This document shows, piece after piece, positions 23,856 to 34,725 of a stretch of 64,000 nucleotides of DNA; the first letter of the stretch is position 1, and every line of letters begins with the position of its first letter. The translations under genes and the position numbers were made by a program. Source of the DNA: Bryoerythrophyllum caledonicum (lineage: Eukaryota; Streptophyta; Bryopsida; Pottiales; Pottiaceae); contig OZ020518.1 of the NCBI GenBank assembly GCA_963971425.1, positions 32,060,770 to 32,124,769 of the forward strand, read 5' to 3'. The notes under the pieces are model-generated. The model was not told the origin of the DNA. It worked only from the letters and a program-made list of their open reading frames with translations, and did no database searches.

Positions 23856-25384
23856 CTCTCCAAAAATCCTAGTGTTCTTGTCTGCATGCCTAGATTACGA
23901 GCGCTCGGTTGTTTCTATGCGCAAAAAGAAGCGCGGTTCTAATTTTTAGCATGGAAGTTGAGCCAAGGATGCCTATGCGGTAGCGGTAGCCTCATCTATG
24001 CTGGGGCAGGCTTCGCAAACTCCCTCCCGGTTACTAAGTTTAGATACTGTAAAGCTCCGGTAGAGGGAGCTTTGCAGTATCACTTTGTCATGGTCATAGT
24101 GTCTATCAACCAACACTAAAAGACAGAATGTAGACCCTCATCTGTTGCTTGTAATTTGGTATCAATCAATTCCTCTGCGACAGAAGATTAGTACTAAATA
24201 TTGCGAACTAACTCAACGTCATCTACTCTTCTTAACATGATATCATGTCGTGATATTACCGCCAATTATGACTTTAAGCAGACTCATGGTCTGCTTCATG
24301 ACACAAACCATGTCAGCACTTCAACTTACCCTGCACTCATCCACTTCCAAAGAAATTGGGCAACCGTTCTGAATGATACTCCAGCAGCGTGGCCCTAATG
24401 ATAATGCATTGGAGCAGTACCATTTCAATAGGTCATGGGCATGTGCAGGCAGCACCTCGGTCGGTCGAAGAACGGACTTCTGCACGCCTTTTTCAGTTAC
24501 TCATGAGGGCTCCACCTAATATCCATTTTGAATAGAGTTAAATGCAAAATATTTTTATCTACACAAGAGGCCTGGGATGACATCTCCCCTCCACGACAGC
24601 CACATGGTCCCCATCATTGCTCTGTGTTGGCTCTCATGCTGCAATGACGGTGACTCTTGGATCACCTGTGATGAACTCCAAAGCTCCGGGAGTTCACGTG
24701 TACGTAGATGTATTAGTACAGATGGGTAGTGTACTAGACTCTAACCTTGAAGAATCATTCCTGAAACCGGTTTAAGTGTGGACCCCTTCTCCTGAGAAAA
24801 AGGATCTACAGACATAACCAGCAGAATACAGACATTTGACCTCGTCACGCTAGTACTGCATGGACTTTGATAAGCTACACCCAAGTACTGTCATGCTACT
24901 GGACCGGCTAATTCTTCGTGCCGACTATGCCCGACTTTGATGAGAAGATTGTACATACCAAGGAACAGCTCTATCGACGATGCCCTACCAATAATGCTCT
25001 GCCCACAGACGCTCTTCCTTCCAAATCTAGCAATGTCAGGAAAAACAAAGTTCCTTGCAGTCGTTGTCGAGTCCTCCGATTTCGAAGCCCTGTTACATGT
25101 ACACTCTCTGCACGAACAATATCACCTTGATCCCATACTTTATGATAAATAAATCAACCATTTTTCGACTTCACAAGCAGAAGAATTTGAGCCTGTCCAG
25201 AAAAGCAATCTTGTCAGCAAGGTTCGGTGGCCATGATCTCTCACGTATGACTCGTCTGCGACTACTGCCAATGAAGTAATAATAATGCAGATGTGCAACT
25301 CACTATTGAAGTGGCCAGCCTGGTGAGCGCTTCGCACATCCATCCGAATGTGTGTCCAGAGATTTGTCAGCGGGTGCCCAGACC

Positions 25385-25446
25385 AGCTCCGTACGATACA
25401 CTCATACAGCAGCTCCGTACCATACACTCATACAGCAGCTCCGTAC
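25385..25446. repeat. 26-bp tandem repeat
   Basis: AGCTCCGTAC begins at 25385, 25411 and 25437, separated by ACACTCATACAGC. The first two units differ at one position. Confidence 0.8.
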
Positions 25447-25761
25447 TTTTCATTACCTGGAAGACAATTTAGGAAGTAACTTCCATGTCAGAAACACAAG
25501 CGAGCTCGACTCATGGTGGACCCTCATCACACGGTGGTGTAGCTTTGGCACCACCCGCATCTCTCAGTTACATTATGAGGTTTGTTGCTGAGGAGAGAAG
25601 AACGACCTGCGGAAGGTGGTCCTAAATCTGTCCATTACTTGTTACAAATATCTCTGTCAGATTTGAGGAGGTCGAGAGTCACTTGGCTTTTGTTGCTGAT
25701 TGTTGACATTGGTGTCGATGATCTTCCGAGCTCAATATGATTTTCGTGCTCCTTAGTGAGA

Positions 25762-25807
25762 AATCTGACAGTGAGCAAACTCACAGGCTTGATATCACTG
25801 TCAGATT
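25762..25807. repeat. Hairpin with a perfect 13-bp stem
   Basis: AATCTGACAGTGA (25762-25774) and TCACTGTCAGATT (25795-25807) are exact complements with a 20-base loop. It lies about 290 bp upstream of the IQD start. It could be a short element remnant or a regulatory inverted repeat. Confidence 0.6.
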
Positions 25808-26092
25808 ATCTAGACTGCGAGCTATGACTAACATGAGCTCTTAGTACCTTCAAGCTAAGATTTGGTCACAGATTGCAGAGCTCCTCGATACTTCGAGTCT
25901 CGGTTTACGAGCTCCAGATTATGAGTAGACACACATTGATTAGATGTCACAAGCAGGGAAGTTGTTACTGTAGAGATCAAGCTCTGATGGAGACCTGAAC
26001 TGGAGCGACAATGCGAGTGAATTTGCGGCGAATGTCGACAGATCACGTAAGGAACACTGAACTTTTCCTATGATGGTTCTGTAGAGGCGAGA

Positions 26093-27742
26093 GTGCTTAC
26101 AATGAAGAAGAAGACGACATGGGCGGCGTCGGTGGTGAAGAAGCAGCTGCAGACGTGCTGCAAGCACCAGCCGGCGTTCTCCCTCGATACCACCGAACGA
26201 GACGACAACACGTCGCAAGAGATCCACATCTCGTCGCCCATCAAGGAAAGTTCGAGCAACCCCGTCCTCCTGCGACGTCGATCATTCACGGTCTCGCACG
26301 CGAGAAGCCTCCTGACGACCCCGGAGCCACTCACGCCGTTTCGCAAGTCGGTGGAGTCCGCCATTCCGCTGTGCCGCTCCTCCACCTTCAAGTCGGGCAG
26401 GCTGCAGAATCATTCCATGCCCGAGGAGGAGGAGGTAGTGGTCGTGGTGGCGCCGTCCAAGCCTGGCAAGGTGCTGCACAAATCCGGGCCGCTTCCCGTG
26501 CTGCAGCAGCTGTTCCGTCTGCAAGGCGCCTCGCCCTTAATCGTGAAGAAGCAGCTCTCCGGACCGCTCATGAGCTGCAAGCCGAGGAGCGCGGCGCCGT
26601 CTCCGAAGCAGTCCATACTCGCGAGGCCGTCGCCGCAACGTCTTTCCAAGGTGAAATTCTCTCCCATCCCACATGAAATCGCCGCCACCCGGAAGCTTGC
26701 GGACATGATCGTGGCGGAAGAGATCATCGCACCTCCTGTCCCTGATAGAAAACGCGAATGCCGTCCTGTTGCGTCGTCGCCTGAAGCGAAATCCGAAGCC
26801 ATAGCCGGGGAGCTTCAGCAAGATGATGTAACACGATGTGGGATAAGGCAGGATCACGTTTCCGCCGCAGCGGTGAGGATTCAAGCGGCATTTCGTGGCT
26901 ATCGAGAGCGCAAGAGGCTGGGATGCCGAAACCCTGCGGTCTCGATCAGCACGCAGATGTCGAGGACAGACCCGCAGAAGCAGCGGAGTACTCCGCCGCC
27001 GCGCACGACCCGGGGGTGGAACGGGAGCATGCGCAGCGCGCAGGACCACCAGGCGCTGCTCCGGAACCGCCAAGAGGCGGCGTTGAAGCGCGAGCGGGCG
27101 ATGGAGTACGCGCTCTCGCGGCAGCGGTGGCGCACTGGCGGGAGAGCTGCCGCGAAAGGGCCCGACCTAGACGACCGCGTGCCGGACAAGCCCGGGTGGG
27201 TGCGCAGCTGGCTCGAGCGCGCCTCGCGAATGAGCGCGGTTCAGAACTCACAAAACATCGAGCAGTCTGTGCACGAGCACCCGCAGAGCGAGAGCCTATC
27301 CGTAAAGAGCACGGTGGGAATGTGCACCACGGACATCGGCAGCGCAGACGTGAACCTCGGGTGGCCTCTCTCGCTCCGCCAACAGCACGCCGCGGGATTG
27401 CTCCAACCCAAGTCACCAATCGCCTCGCCACCGATCAAAACCCAGAAAGAATTCTCCACCAGCACGGCATCAAGCAGCGATCCCAGCTCCACGAGCGAGC
27501 TCGTTGAGTCCACAAGGCAGCGACACGATCTGGAGAGCGTGGGCAGCTGCGACGGCCCCGTGCTCCAGAAACTCCCATCTCCCGTCGTCGCCGCCGCTAA
27601 ACCACGCAAGCTCTCCAACTCCAACTCTCTGAAGCGTGACCGGTTGCTGGTGTTCGCGCAGTCGCAGGTCTCGGTGGCGCTCTCGGATGGCGATTCCGCG
27701 GACACGACGGCCGCATCCGTGCAGCGCCCACTTTGGCGATGA
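26093..27742 (+). CDS. IQD-family calmodulin-binding protein
   Basis: A single uninterrupted frame of 549 residues encodes a basic, Ser/Pro-rich protein with one clear IQ motif (about 258-276, AAVRIQAAFRGYRERKR). An IQD-type segment RQEAALKRERAMEYALSRQR follows (about 326-345), then GWVRSWLERASR (368-379), as is usual in plant IQ67-domain proteins. These proteins bind calmodulin and often sit on microtubules or at the plasma membrane as scaffolds. Only one IQ repeat is visible, whereas canonical IQ67 domains have up to three. The start may be Met1 or Met4; both share the basic MKKKTTW context. The coding region is much richer in GC than its flanks. The lack of introns is unusual for the family, in which several are common, but I see no sign of retroposition such as a poly(A) tract. 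Confidence 0.85.
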   Translation: MLTMKKKTTWAASVVKKQLQTCCKHQPAFSLDTTERDDNTSQEIHISSPIKESSSNPVLLRRRSFTVSHARSLLTTPEPLTPFRKSVESAIPLCRSSTFKSGRLQNHSMPEEEEVVVVVAPSKPGKVLHKSGPLPVLQQLFRLQGASPLIVKKQLSGPLMSCKPRSAAPSPKQSILARPSPQRLSKVKFSPIPHEIAATRKLADMIVAEEIIAPPVPDRKRECRPVASSPEAKSEAIAGELQQDDVTRCGIRQDHVSAAAVRIQAAFRGYRERKRLGCRNPAVSISTQMSRTDPQKQRSTPPPRTTRGWNGSMRSAQDHQALLRNRQEAALKRERAMEYALSRQRWRTGGRAAAKGPDLDDRVPDKPGWVRSWLERASRMSAVQNSQNIEQSVHEHPQSESLSVKSTVGMCTTDIGSADVNLGWPLSLRQQHAAGLLQPKSPIASPPIKTQKEFSTSTASSSDPSSTSELVESTRQRHDLESVGSCDGPVLQKLPSPVVAAAKPRKLSNSNSLKRDRLLVFAQSQVSVALSDGDSADTTAASVQRPLWR

Positions 27743-28267
27743 TCTCGCATCGTTTCTTCTCCTCGATTTCAGTTTCTAGAGCCACATTCAGAGATTACAG
27801 TACCATTTTTTTGAGGTCACAGATCATCGTGACCCGACAAAGAAAGAAGGTGATTAGAATTTAGAGGACTCGGCATGAACAATCATGATGGGATGTACAT
27901 TACCAGCTATTCTTAGAGCTTGAATCGCTTCTCTGCATTTGTATAACATCCGTTTGCATGTGTCTAGTGCTAGCATGTATGATCGTATTCTTCATCATAG
28001 GCGTAATCTCTCTCTTCATCTTCGTGGTAGAATATCAGTGGTATATGTCTTTCTGAAGATTCGGATTGAAAGCTAGGATGATCACAGAAACTAATTCATG
28101 TGTTCAGTCTTGAGAACACTCGAGCTGCACGGCAACCAAACTCTTGGCAGGTTATCAACAAGCACATGCATTGGACGTGTCTTGCGGCGGTTGAGCGTCC
28201 ACAACATCACGAGTAGGGACGTTGTCACGCAGGTGATGTAGTTGGGCGTGCATTGGAGCAGATGGGA
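27743..28267. other. Intergenic between IQD and the methyltransferase
   Basis: This region contains the IQD 3' end and the methyltransferase promoter. No other coding region or element was recognised. Confidence 0.4.
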
Positions 28268-28286
28268 TTTAGGGTTTAGGGTTTAA
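28268..28286 (+). promoter_or_regulatory. Telo-box repeat (TTTAGGG) upstream of the methyltransferase
   Basis: Two complete TTTAGGG units and a partial third lie 17 bases before the start codon. Telo-boxes are known in plant promoters and 5' leaders of ribosomal and proliferation genes, where they bind telomere-repeat-binding factors. Here a regulatory role is inferred. Confidence 0.5.
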
Positions 28287-28302
28287 GAATGAGCGGAGAA
28301 CG

Positions 28303-30003
28303 ATGGGTGCCGCACCCGAGTTGCCATCGTTCTACGAGCTCGTGAACCGGTTCTCGCTCTTCGACTCCTCGGCCACCTCCGGGTGCGATGTCCAGGTCTT
28401 ACAGCCTCTGCATAACTCAATTATGTTGTCATCTTATCAGAGTCTTGTGCTCTCAATTAGACCACGTTTGTTGGTTGAGTTAGAAACCCAGAACCAGCGT
28501 AGCTCATCTTCAGATTTGTAGACTGATGGCTCTAGGGGTTTGCGTCAGATCGGAGCGAATGGCTCTGTGTTCTGCAAATGTGAGGGTTGCGTCCGGTGGC
28601 ATGACTTCGTGGAAGGCGGATCGGATGCGGAAGTCAAGTATGAAGTCTTCACCCGGGAGCATGTTCGGGGGCTGGCGTGTTACTTGCGGTAATATTGCTC
28701 TCTTCTCATTCAGATTGCACATTCTCGAGATTAGAATTACGCTCATTCTTCGTTTCTGTGGCAGTGCGAGAGCAGCGGAGTACAAGCTTCCGGTCATGGG
28801 TGTTCTGGAGGTATGTTAGGGTTACTGCATTCCAATTCAGGTTTTTGCGTTTGGAATCTGAATTTGGTTGTGATGCAGGTGGGTGCCGGCAGTGGTCGTC
28901 TGGCCCATCATCTCAACAGGTTTCTGTCTTGGCCATTACATGAGAACCAGGTCAGATTTGCGGTGACCTTTGAATGCTTTCTTTATCAAAGAGCGTGAAC
29001 ATTTATGAATCTGTACTTTCTAACCCTCACATGGTATTCTCTCTTCGCAGGGCCCTGTGGTGAGAGTGACAGCGACGGACAGTGGAGCACGAGGTCTCAA
29101 TGGGCCAGAAGTGAAGGAGGAGGATGCAATCCAAGCAATCTCGTCAAGAAAAGCGCATGTCATCATCTCATCGTGGATGGTATGGTTCGCGATCCTTAGC
29201 TGGTTGTGAACTTATAGTGTGATATAAGTTAAAGGACCTGTTGAAGAAGTCACCCCTATCAATTCAGTGATGATCAGGAGCAAGTGTGAAGAAATCTCCT
29301 CTTGTATGCTAATTATTTCCCATGTTTCGAACGGCAGCCAAGAGGAATCGACTGGACCGCGCACATGAGAGCTGCACCATCTGTTCGCGAGTACATTCTT
29401 ATTGGAGAAACAGTAAGTCATCATCTTTGGTCCTAGCTAGATACCACTTCTATATTCATAGAGATTTGTACATTGCTGTTGCGTGTATTGCATGCACTCC
29501 CAGTATCATGAGTACCATAATCCACAGATAATCACCCCTTGACAATTCAATTCGCTGATCCAGGAGTCCTTGGTATGGAACTTTCTGAGGGTAATCATGT
29601 GCAGTACAATATTGTTCGCTAAATCCAGTGATCCATTTTTATGTAGATGATGGAGGCATGGGATTTAGTGTTAGGAATGTGACCTTTGGTGCTTATGCAG
29701 GGCAATGGAATATGTGGGTGTCCTTGGGAGACATGGGGTTACTCAACTGTTTGGGACTGGAGTGAGTCTAGTGACGACAGTGATGCTGGTGATCTAGCGC
29801 CAATTACTAGCGTTAGAACTGATGGTAAACCTACGACTCAAGAGGACTCAGTTGCATCGTGTGTACGAGAGAAGCCGCAGTATGAAGCAGATGGATGGGA
29901 AAAAGTGGAGCTGGGCAGCCTGAGCGCTCTGCAATTATGCCGAACGGATGAGCGGTGGTCGTCCAGTCGGCATTCCTACACCGTTGCATTCCGAAAGAAA
30001 TGA
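28303..30003 (+). CDS. Class I SAM-dependent methyltransferase, substrate unknown
   Basis: Seven exons (28303-28395, 28549-28688, 28765-28810, 28879-28950, 29051-29179, 29338-29412, 29701-30003) give 285 residues with correct GT-AG borders and phases. The Rossmann motif I VLEVGAGSGRLAHHL spans the exon 3/4 junction (about 91-105). RVTATDSG (about 122-129) supplies the acidic residue expected after strand beta 2. ISSWM and RGIDWTAHMR (about 156-171) and EYILIGE (about 178-184) follow. A cysteine cluster CKCEGC (about 40-45) precedes the fold and could bind a metal. The C-terminus is WSSSRHSYTVAFRKK. I do not recognise a named subfamily. Similar proteins that I recall from fungi and algae are annotated only as methyltransferases. 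The ATG at 28289 is out of frame, so 28303 is the start. Confidence 0.85.
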
Positions 30004-30298
30004 AGTTGAGGTAATTCAAAACCTGGTTCCTGCAACACCAGGCCGTTGTTATTTGTGCTTCATCCAGTGTTGCCTTCTCGTCTCTCTATTGCTGTACCAC
30101 AATATTGTTTTTCTGATTCCCAGCATCGAAGGATCGACACATTGGATTAAATGACAATGGAGGATCAGTAGTTGAAAAAGGAAATGATATCACATAAATC
30201 AAACATTTGAAGGGGCTCCAAATCCATGTCGAGCTAAACTAAATTTAGTTCTATCAGCAACCCCTAACTGTCCAGCATCCCACTTTTTGACCATTTTC

Positions 30299-30541
30299 TC
30301 AGGTGTCATGCCAAAAGCCTTCCGAAATATCCAATGGTAATTCTAGATCCTGTAATGCCAAAGCAACACGGAAGGGTTTGCTACTGTGTGCTACACTACT
30401 ACTCACAATTGATGAATCTTGCTTCATTCCTTTCAACATTTTCAAAAGTCGACCACTAACTTGCACTTCATTTCCAAAGAGGGACATGGATGTCTTACCT
30501 TGGACAAAATCTTGCGCTTCTTGGGACTTCAGCCACTGAGC
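30299..30541 (-). pseudogene. 3' part of an unrecognised ORF split by the hAT-like insertion
   Basis: Reading on the minus strand, this segment continues the frame that starts at 60854 and breaks off at 60325. With one copy of the 8-bp target duplication removed, the phase is kept and the frame runs to a TGA at 30301-30299. The complete frame before insertion was 255 codons including the stop. The C-terminal part contains a basic stretch (KMLKGMKQ) but no domain that I know. It could be a host gene or an ORF of another element. Confidence 0.6.
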
Positions 30542-30835
30542 CAGGGTTGTCAGGACGCCCGACGTGCGGACGTCCGGACGGAGGACGTCCTCGGGCCTAT
30601 CAGGACGTCCGGTGACATAACGAGTTTTGTTAGTTTAATCAGGGGAAAATTGCCGTCCGCAGCCCCGGCCGACCGCCCATTCCGTCCGCTAGGGTTGACC
30701 GCACGGCCATCTGCGGCCAACCGCACGGCCGTCCGTTACGTGCGACCGGCGTCCGTCGTCCGTCGTCCGTCGTCCGTCGTCCGTCGTCCGGGAGGCCGAC
30801 GGCCGTAGCCGACCGCCGCGGCGGACAACCTTCTC
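30542..30835. repeat. hAT left terminal region and GC-rich island 1
   Basis: After CAGGGTT come three GGACGTCC palindromes within about 80 bp, the subterminal repeat type bound by hAT transposases. From 30640 follows a GC-rich stretch of CGGCCGTCCG-like repeats ending in a CGTCCGT microsatellite (about 30745-30790). It lies just upstream of the transposase gene. Confidence 0.75.
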
Positions 30836-31101
30836 AGAACAGCTCCCCCGTCTCCAATTAGATTAACAATGAATCGTCTCCCAACGGTCAGAATCACCGT
30901 GAGTATAAAGAAAACAGCACATGGAGCCTCATGTACTTTTCAGAACTTTTGTTTCCCAAGAGCTTTAAGCTACATTATGTATCTATTGCTTGGTAATCAT
31001 CGAGTTCGGAAGTCTTGAATATCAGAGTTTCTTTCAGAACTCCTGATATTTCTTCCACATACTACCTATCACGTTTGTTTCTCGATACTACACCCATCAG
31101 A

Positions 31102-33765
31102 ATGGCCACCAAACATTGGTATCCTTGGTATGTCGAAATCAGGGAGGAAGTACAAGGCAGGAAGACGGACTCCGTCGAATGCAATCTTTGTCACCGCATT
31201 TTTGCTAAAAGGCTAGAACGATAGCTAAGCCATCCCCGGTATGAAGAACTCCCTAGCAAGCGCAATAGCGGGGTTGGCCTCTGCACCAAATTGACACCCC
31301 GCGTACAGACTAAGTTTAAAAATTGTCGTGGCCACTACCTGAAACACAATGGAGAACTGTTTTCCGAACATTGCCCCACCCCACTATTGACATCTACGCC
31401 TACCTCAGGATATAGCACGCCCAAGTCCACCGGTGAAGATTCTTGTGCAGGATCCACTAAAGCCCCCCCCCGTGATTTTACCATCAACTATGGTTGAACC
31501 GACCCCCACCTTCCATGACTTCACCGAACAAAGGAGTGTAGGTGCCACGTTCCCCAGATTGGTGAGGCAATCCGTGCTCGAAGAGGGCTTTCAAGAAGTG
31601 GAGCGGCGGGAGCTAGACAAAGTGTGGGCGAAGTTTTTCTACAAAGAAAATGTGCCGTTTGCTATAGCACGGAATGTTGCATTCAAGGAAGGCGTGATGA
31701 AGACTGCCTCTTTCAAAAAACCATATGTCCCACCCTCTTACCATGACATTCGGACAAGGTTGTTGAGACAAGCGAAGGCTGATTTGGAAGCACAACTCAA
31801 TAAAAGATTGTTCGAGAGTGTTCGGAAGTTTGGAGGAACTCTAGCCATAGATGGGTGGACATCTGTGACTAGTCGCCCTTTGTGTAATGCAATGCTCGTG
31901 TCTCCTGCTGGAGAACTCTTCTTGGGAGTTGTAGATACTACGGGCAAAGAAAAAAACGCTGCGTACCTCGCATCCATCATGTTCAAGTTCATTGAACAAG
32001 TTGGCCCCCACAACATTGTTCAGGTGTGTACTGACAATGCTCCAGTCATGCTCAATGCCTCAGCATTGGTCGTCGAGAAATATCCACACATATACATTCA
32101 AGGATGTGCCGCGCATGCCATAGACTTATTGTTGGAGGACTGGGGGAAGGCTAAATGGGTAAAAGAAACTCTCGAGAAGGCCAAGTTCTTGGTTAAGTTT
32201 GTCAAGAATCGGCAAATGCCCCTCCCGTATTTTGTAAACACGAGGCAAAGTTCAGCCTATTGCTCCCCGGGCAAACAAGATTTGCATGTAATTTCATAAT
32301 GATAGATCGTCTGTTGAAGGTCAAGGAATCATTGGAGCAAACCGTCGTTAATCCTGAATGGTGGGCATACGCCTCCAAGAAGTCACTCTCGGCTGGAGAT
32401 AAAGTAGTCATCTCTCGAGCCATCAAAAGAGTGGTTCTAGATGAGCATTTCTGGAAGCGGTGCACGACCTTCCAAGAGATGGTAGCTCCTGTAGTGTATG
32501 CGCTTCGGGAGTTCGATGCCAAGGAACCTTGCATGCCCAAGGTTTTGCACATCCTTCGCGACCTCGAGAAGCATGTCCTAGCGTTGCGTAATGAACCATT
32601 CTGTCTCGATAGCGATTTAGCGTTCATTGCTGATGACGAGTTCTACGCATGGAAACGGATAATGACCACGGATTTACATTCCGCCGGAGCACTTCTCAAT
32701 CCTTATTTACTCCATGACCAAGAGTTGGCCGATGATCCGGATGTCATCACGGCATGCAAACGAGTACTACAAAAGCTATGTGATCCTAAGATTTATCCGG
32801 ACGTGGTGAACGAGTTCCTCGCATTTCGAAACAAAGATGTACCATTCCATGACATGTTGAATCCTAAGGACCAAAAATATTCTCCCTATGCTTGGTGGGA
32901 TTTTGAAGGTGCTTGTGGAAAGCTCCTTGCACCAATTGCAAAGAGAATACTAGCGCAGATAGTGTCATCTTCTTGCGAACGCAATTGGAGTAGCTACTCT
33001 TTCGTCTATGACAAGAAACGGAATCGGTTATTACCGGGAAGGGCTGATGACTCGGTCTTTGTGTATACGAATTCGAAGTTGCTTGCGAATGCAAAGTTGA
33101 CGGATGAGAAGAGGTGGTACGCGGAAAACTTGGATTTAGAGGATCCACAACCACTTGAGTCGGATGACCCGGACTACTCTGTCGATTCAAACACCGGTGC
33201 CCTTGCCAATTACGATGCACAACATCTAGACGATGACATCGACATCAGCCCTTCTCAACATAAGGATCATACTTACGACGCCCCAATCACTGAGTATGAT
33301 TTTGTCGATGACGACGTTCTTGCAGAGAAAGAAAATGACTTGTTGCCCATAGCGCGGTACTTGAATGGAGACGGCATGGTCAATAGCAATAATATCCTTC
33401 GTCGTGGACCGACTCCGCTTCCCGAAGACACGAAGGACAAGGGAGGAGAAGATTTATCTTCCTCACGTGCAACGGCACTATACGGGCAACAAACGCAAGG
33501 GCCCTCAGAGAAGAGTGTTGACGAAGGCGTCCACAGGCTCGCACTTGCGGAGAACCGCGAGCAAACAACGAAAGAGTCATTCCTAGACAACACGGTTGTT
33601 CTTGGGGAGAAAACAGTGGAGGGCGGTACTAACGGCGGTACACCGAGTCCCATTCACGTTACGAGAAGAAGGCATCTTCCTCTAAAAATCAACCGTCCTT
33701 GCAAGGTCGTGCGTCCCGGTCTCTATTTGCAACCCCTCTTGCAACGGTCACTACAACCAATTTGA
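31102..33765 (+). pseudogene. hAT-superfamily transposase (BED finger, DUF659, hAT C-terminal dimerisation), decayed
   Basis: The gene starts with a BED-type zinc finger (WYPWYVEIREEV... VECNLCHRIF, 31102-31220). The RNase H-like core follows (about 31500-32250), with IDGWTS holding the first catalytic Asp, VCTDNAPVM holding the second and GCAAHAIDLL. The hAT C-terminal region (about 32900-33080) has SSSCERNWSSYSFVYDKKRNRL with the catalytic Glu and dimerisation motif. An acidic tail follows. The frame has an in-frame stop after the zinc finger (TAG at 31222), a shift at a C-run near 31460 and another near 32250, so it is unlikely to be active as read. Introns could explain part of this, but no good splice sites were seen at these points. 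Confidence 0.88.
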
Positions 33766-34725
33766 AATCCTCCTACGGTTTGGTGTCCCTTTCAAAACAT
33801 GTGCGACCCCGAACGCCGCAACGCCAATCTGATGGCCTACCTAGTGATGGTGATGTACCTCTGTCTAAGCTCTTCATACATCTCCCCGAGGTTCAGGGAG
33901 GTTTAGGGTTACAACTCAGGCGGCCTACAAACGACACGAGGAAATGTAAAGCTCCCATGCATCCATTTCTACGCACCCGACCATTGATGTCATTGGAACT
34001 TGCAAGAGATTCAAAACCATTAAAACATTGTCGATCAAACAGAGAATCAAACAAGAACCCGCTACGGATAATGAAGACGATCCTACAGGATCTAGTGGAG
34101 CTGAAATCAACGATGACAGCGATTACGAACTTCCTACGAATGTGAATGAGTAGGAAAATTTGGCCCATTTACGTAGTATGCGTTCACCGCACTTATTTTG
34201 TTTGTAAATAGTGTAGTCCGAGTTTAGGGTACTTTATAGTCGTTCTGCGTATGCATTAAAAGCTTCTATTGTCTCAAATGATTCTTGGATTTATTCCGAA
34301 TACCAATAAATTTTTTTCATATATGCACAAGTTTTACATCCATCTCTTTTGCTATTCTATTGTCTTGTGTTTTGTGTATGGATTTAGTCATCCCAAACGA
34401 AATGACTTAAACATGACATTCTTGTTGTATGCAGAATGTAATTCGAGTTTGCAAACTTCTATTCATTTCACTGCTTCGCATCCACCTCATGCACCACAAT
34501 ATTTCTAACACCCACATGCAATTAAAGAATTAACAAGTTCACAAAATATCTTACAAATTGTAAACCTTTATTTCAAAAAGTATGTCCCATCACGTTATGC
34601 TTCCAACTTCTTGCCACACCATTCCTTAAACAACAACTACGGTAACCTTTACATTCATCTACCACATTCTATTGTCTTGAAGAAGAAGGCTCGTCGGTAT
34701 GATCCGTTCGAGTGCTACTACGAGT
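33766..34725. other. Space between convergent transposon genes
   Basis: The transposase and accessory ORF A converge here. A 149-codon frame at 33699-34145 may be a frame-shifted remainder of the transposase tail. The rest is AT-rich and shows no feature. Confidence 0.4.

Larger units (their letters stand above)
22522..26092. other. Gene-poor region
   Basis: Only short open frames without recognisable homology occur. The region holds two related small elements (23303-23475, 23692-23855), a 26-bp tandem repeat (25385-25446) and a hairpin (25762-25807). The right end should contain the IQD promoter. I see no transposase or host exon. Confidence 0.4.

Noticed and set aside
24918-25152. Possible small gene in the gene-poor region
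   Set aside because: Two overlapping frames of 70 codons, no homology and no splice-supported extension.
26119-27785. Long open frames in other frames and on the opposite strand of the IQD gene
   Set aside because: High GC keeps all frames open; only the 549-residue frame has IQ and IQD motifs.
30299-30541. Independent small gene at the left flank of the hAT-like unit
   Set aside because: It continues in phase from the frame at 60854-60325 when the insertion is taken out, so it is the 3' half of a split ORF.
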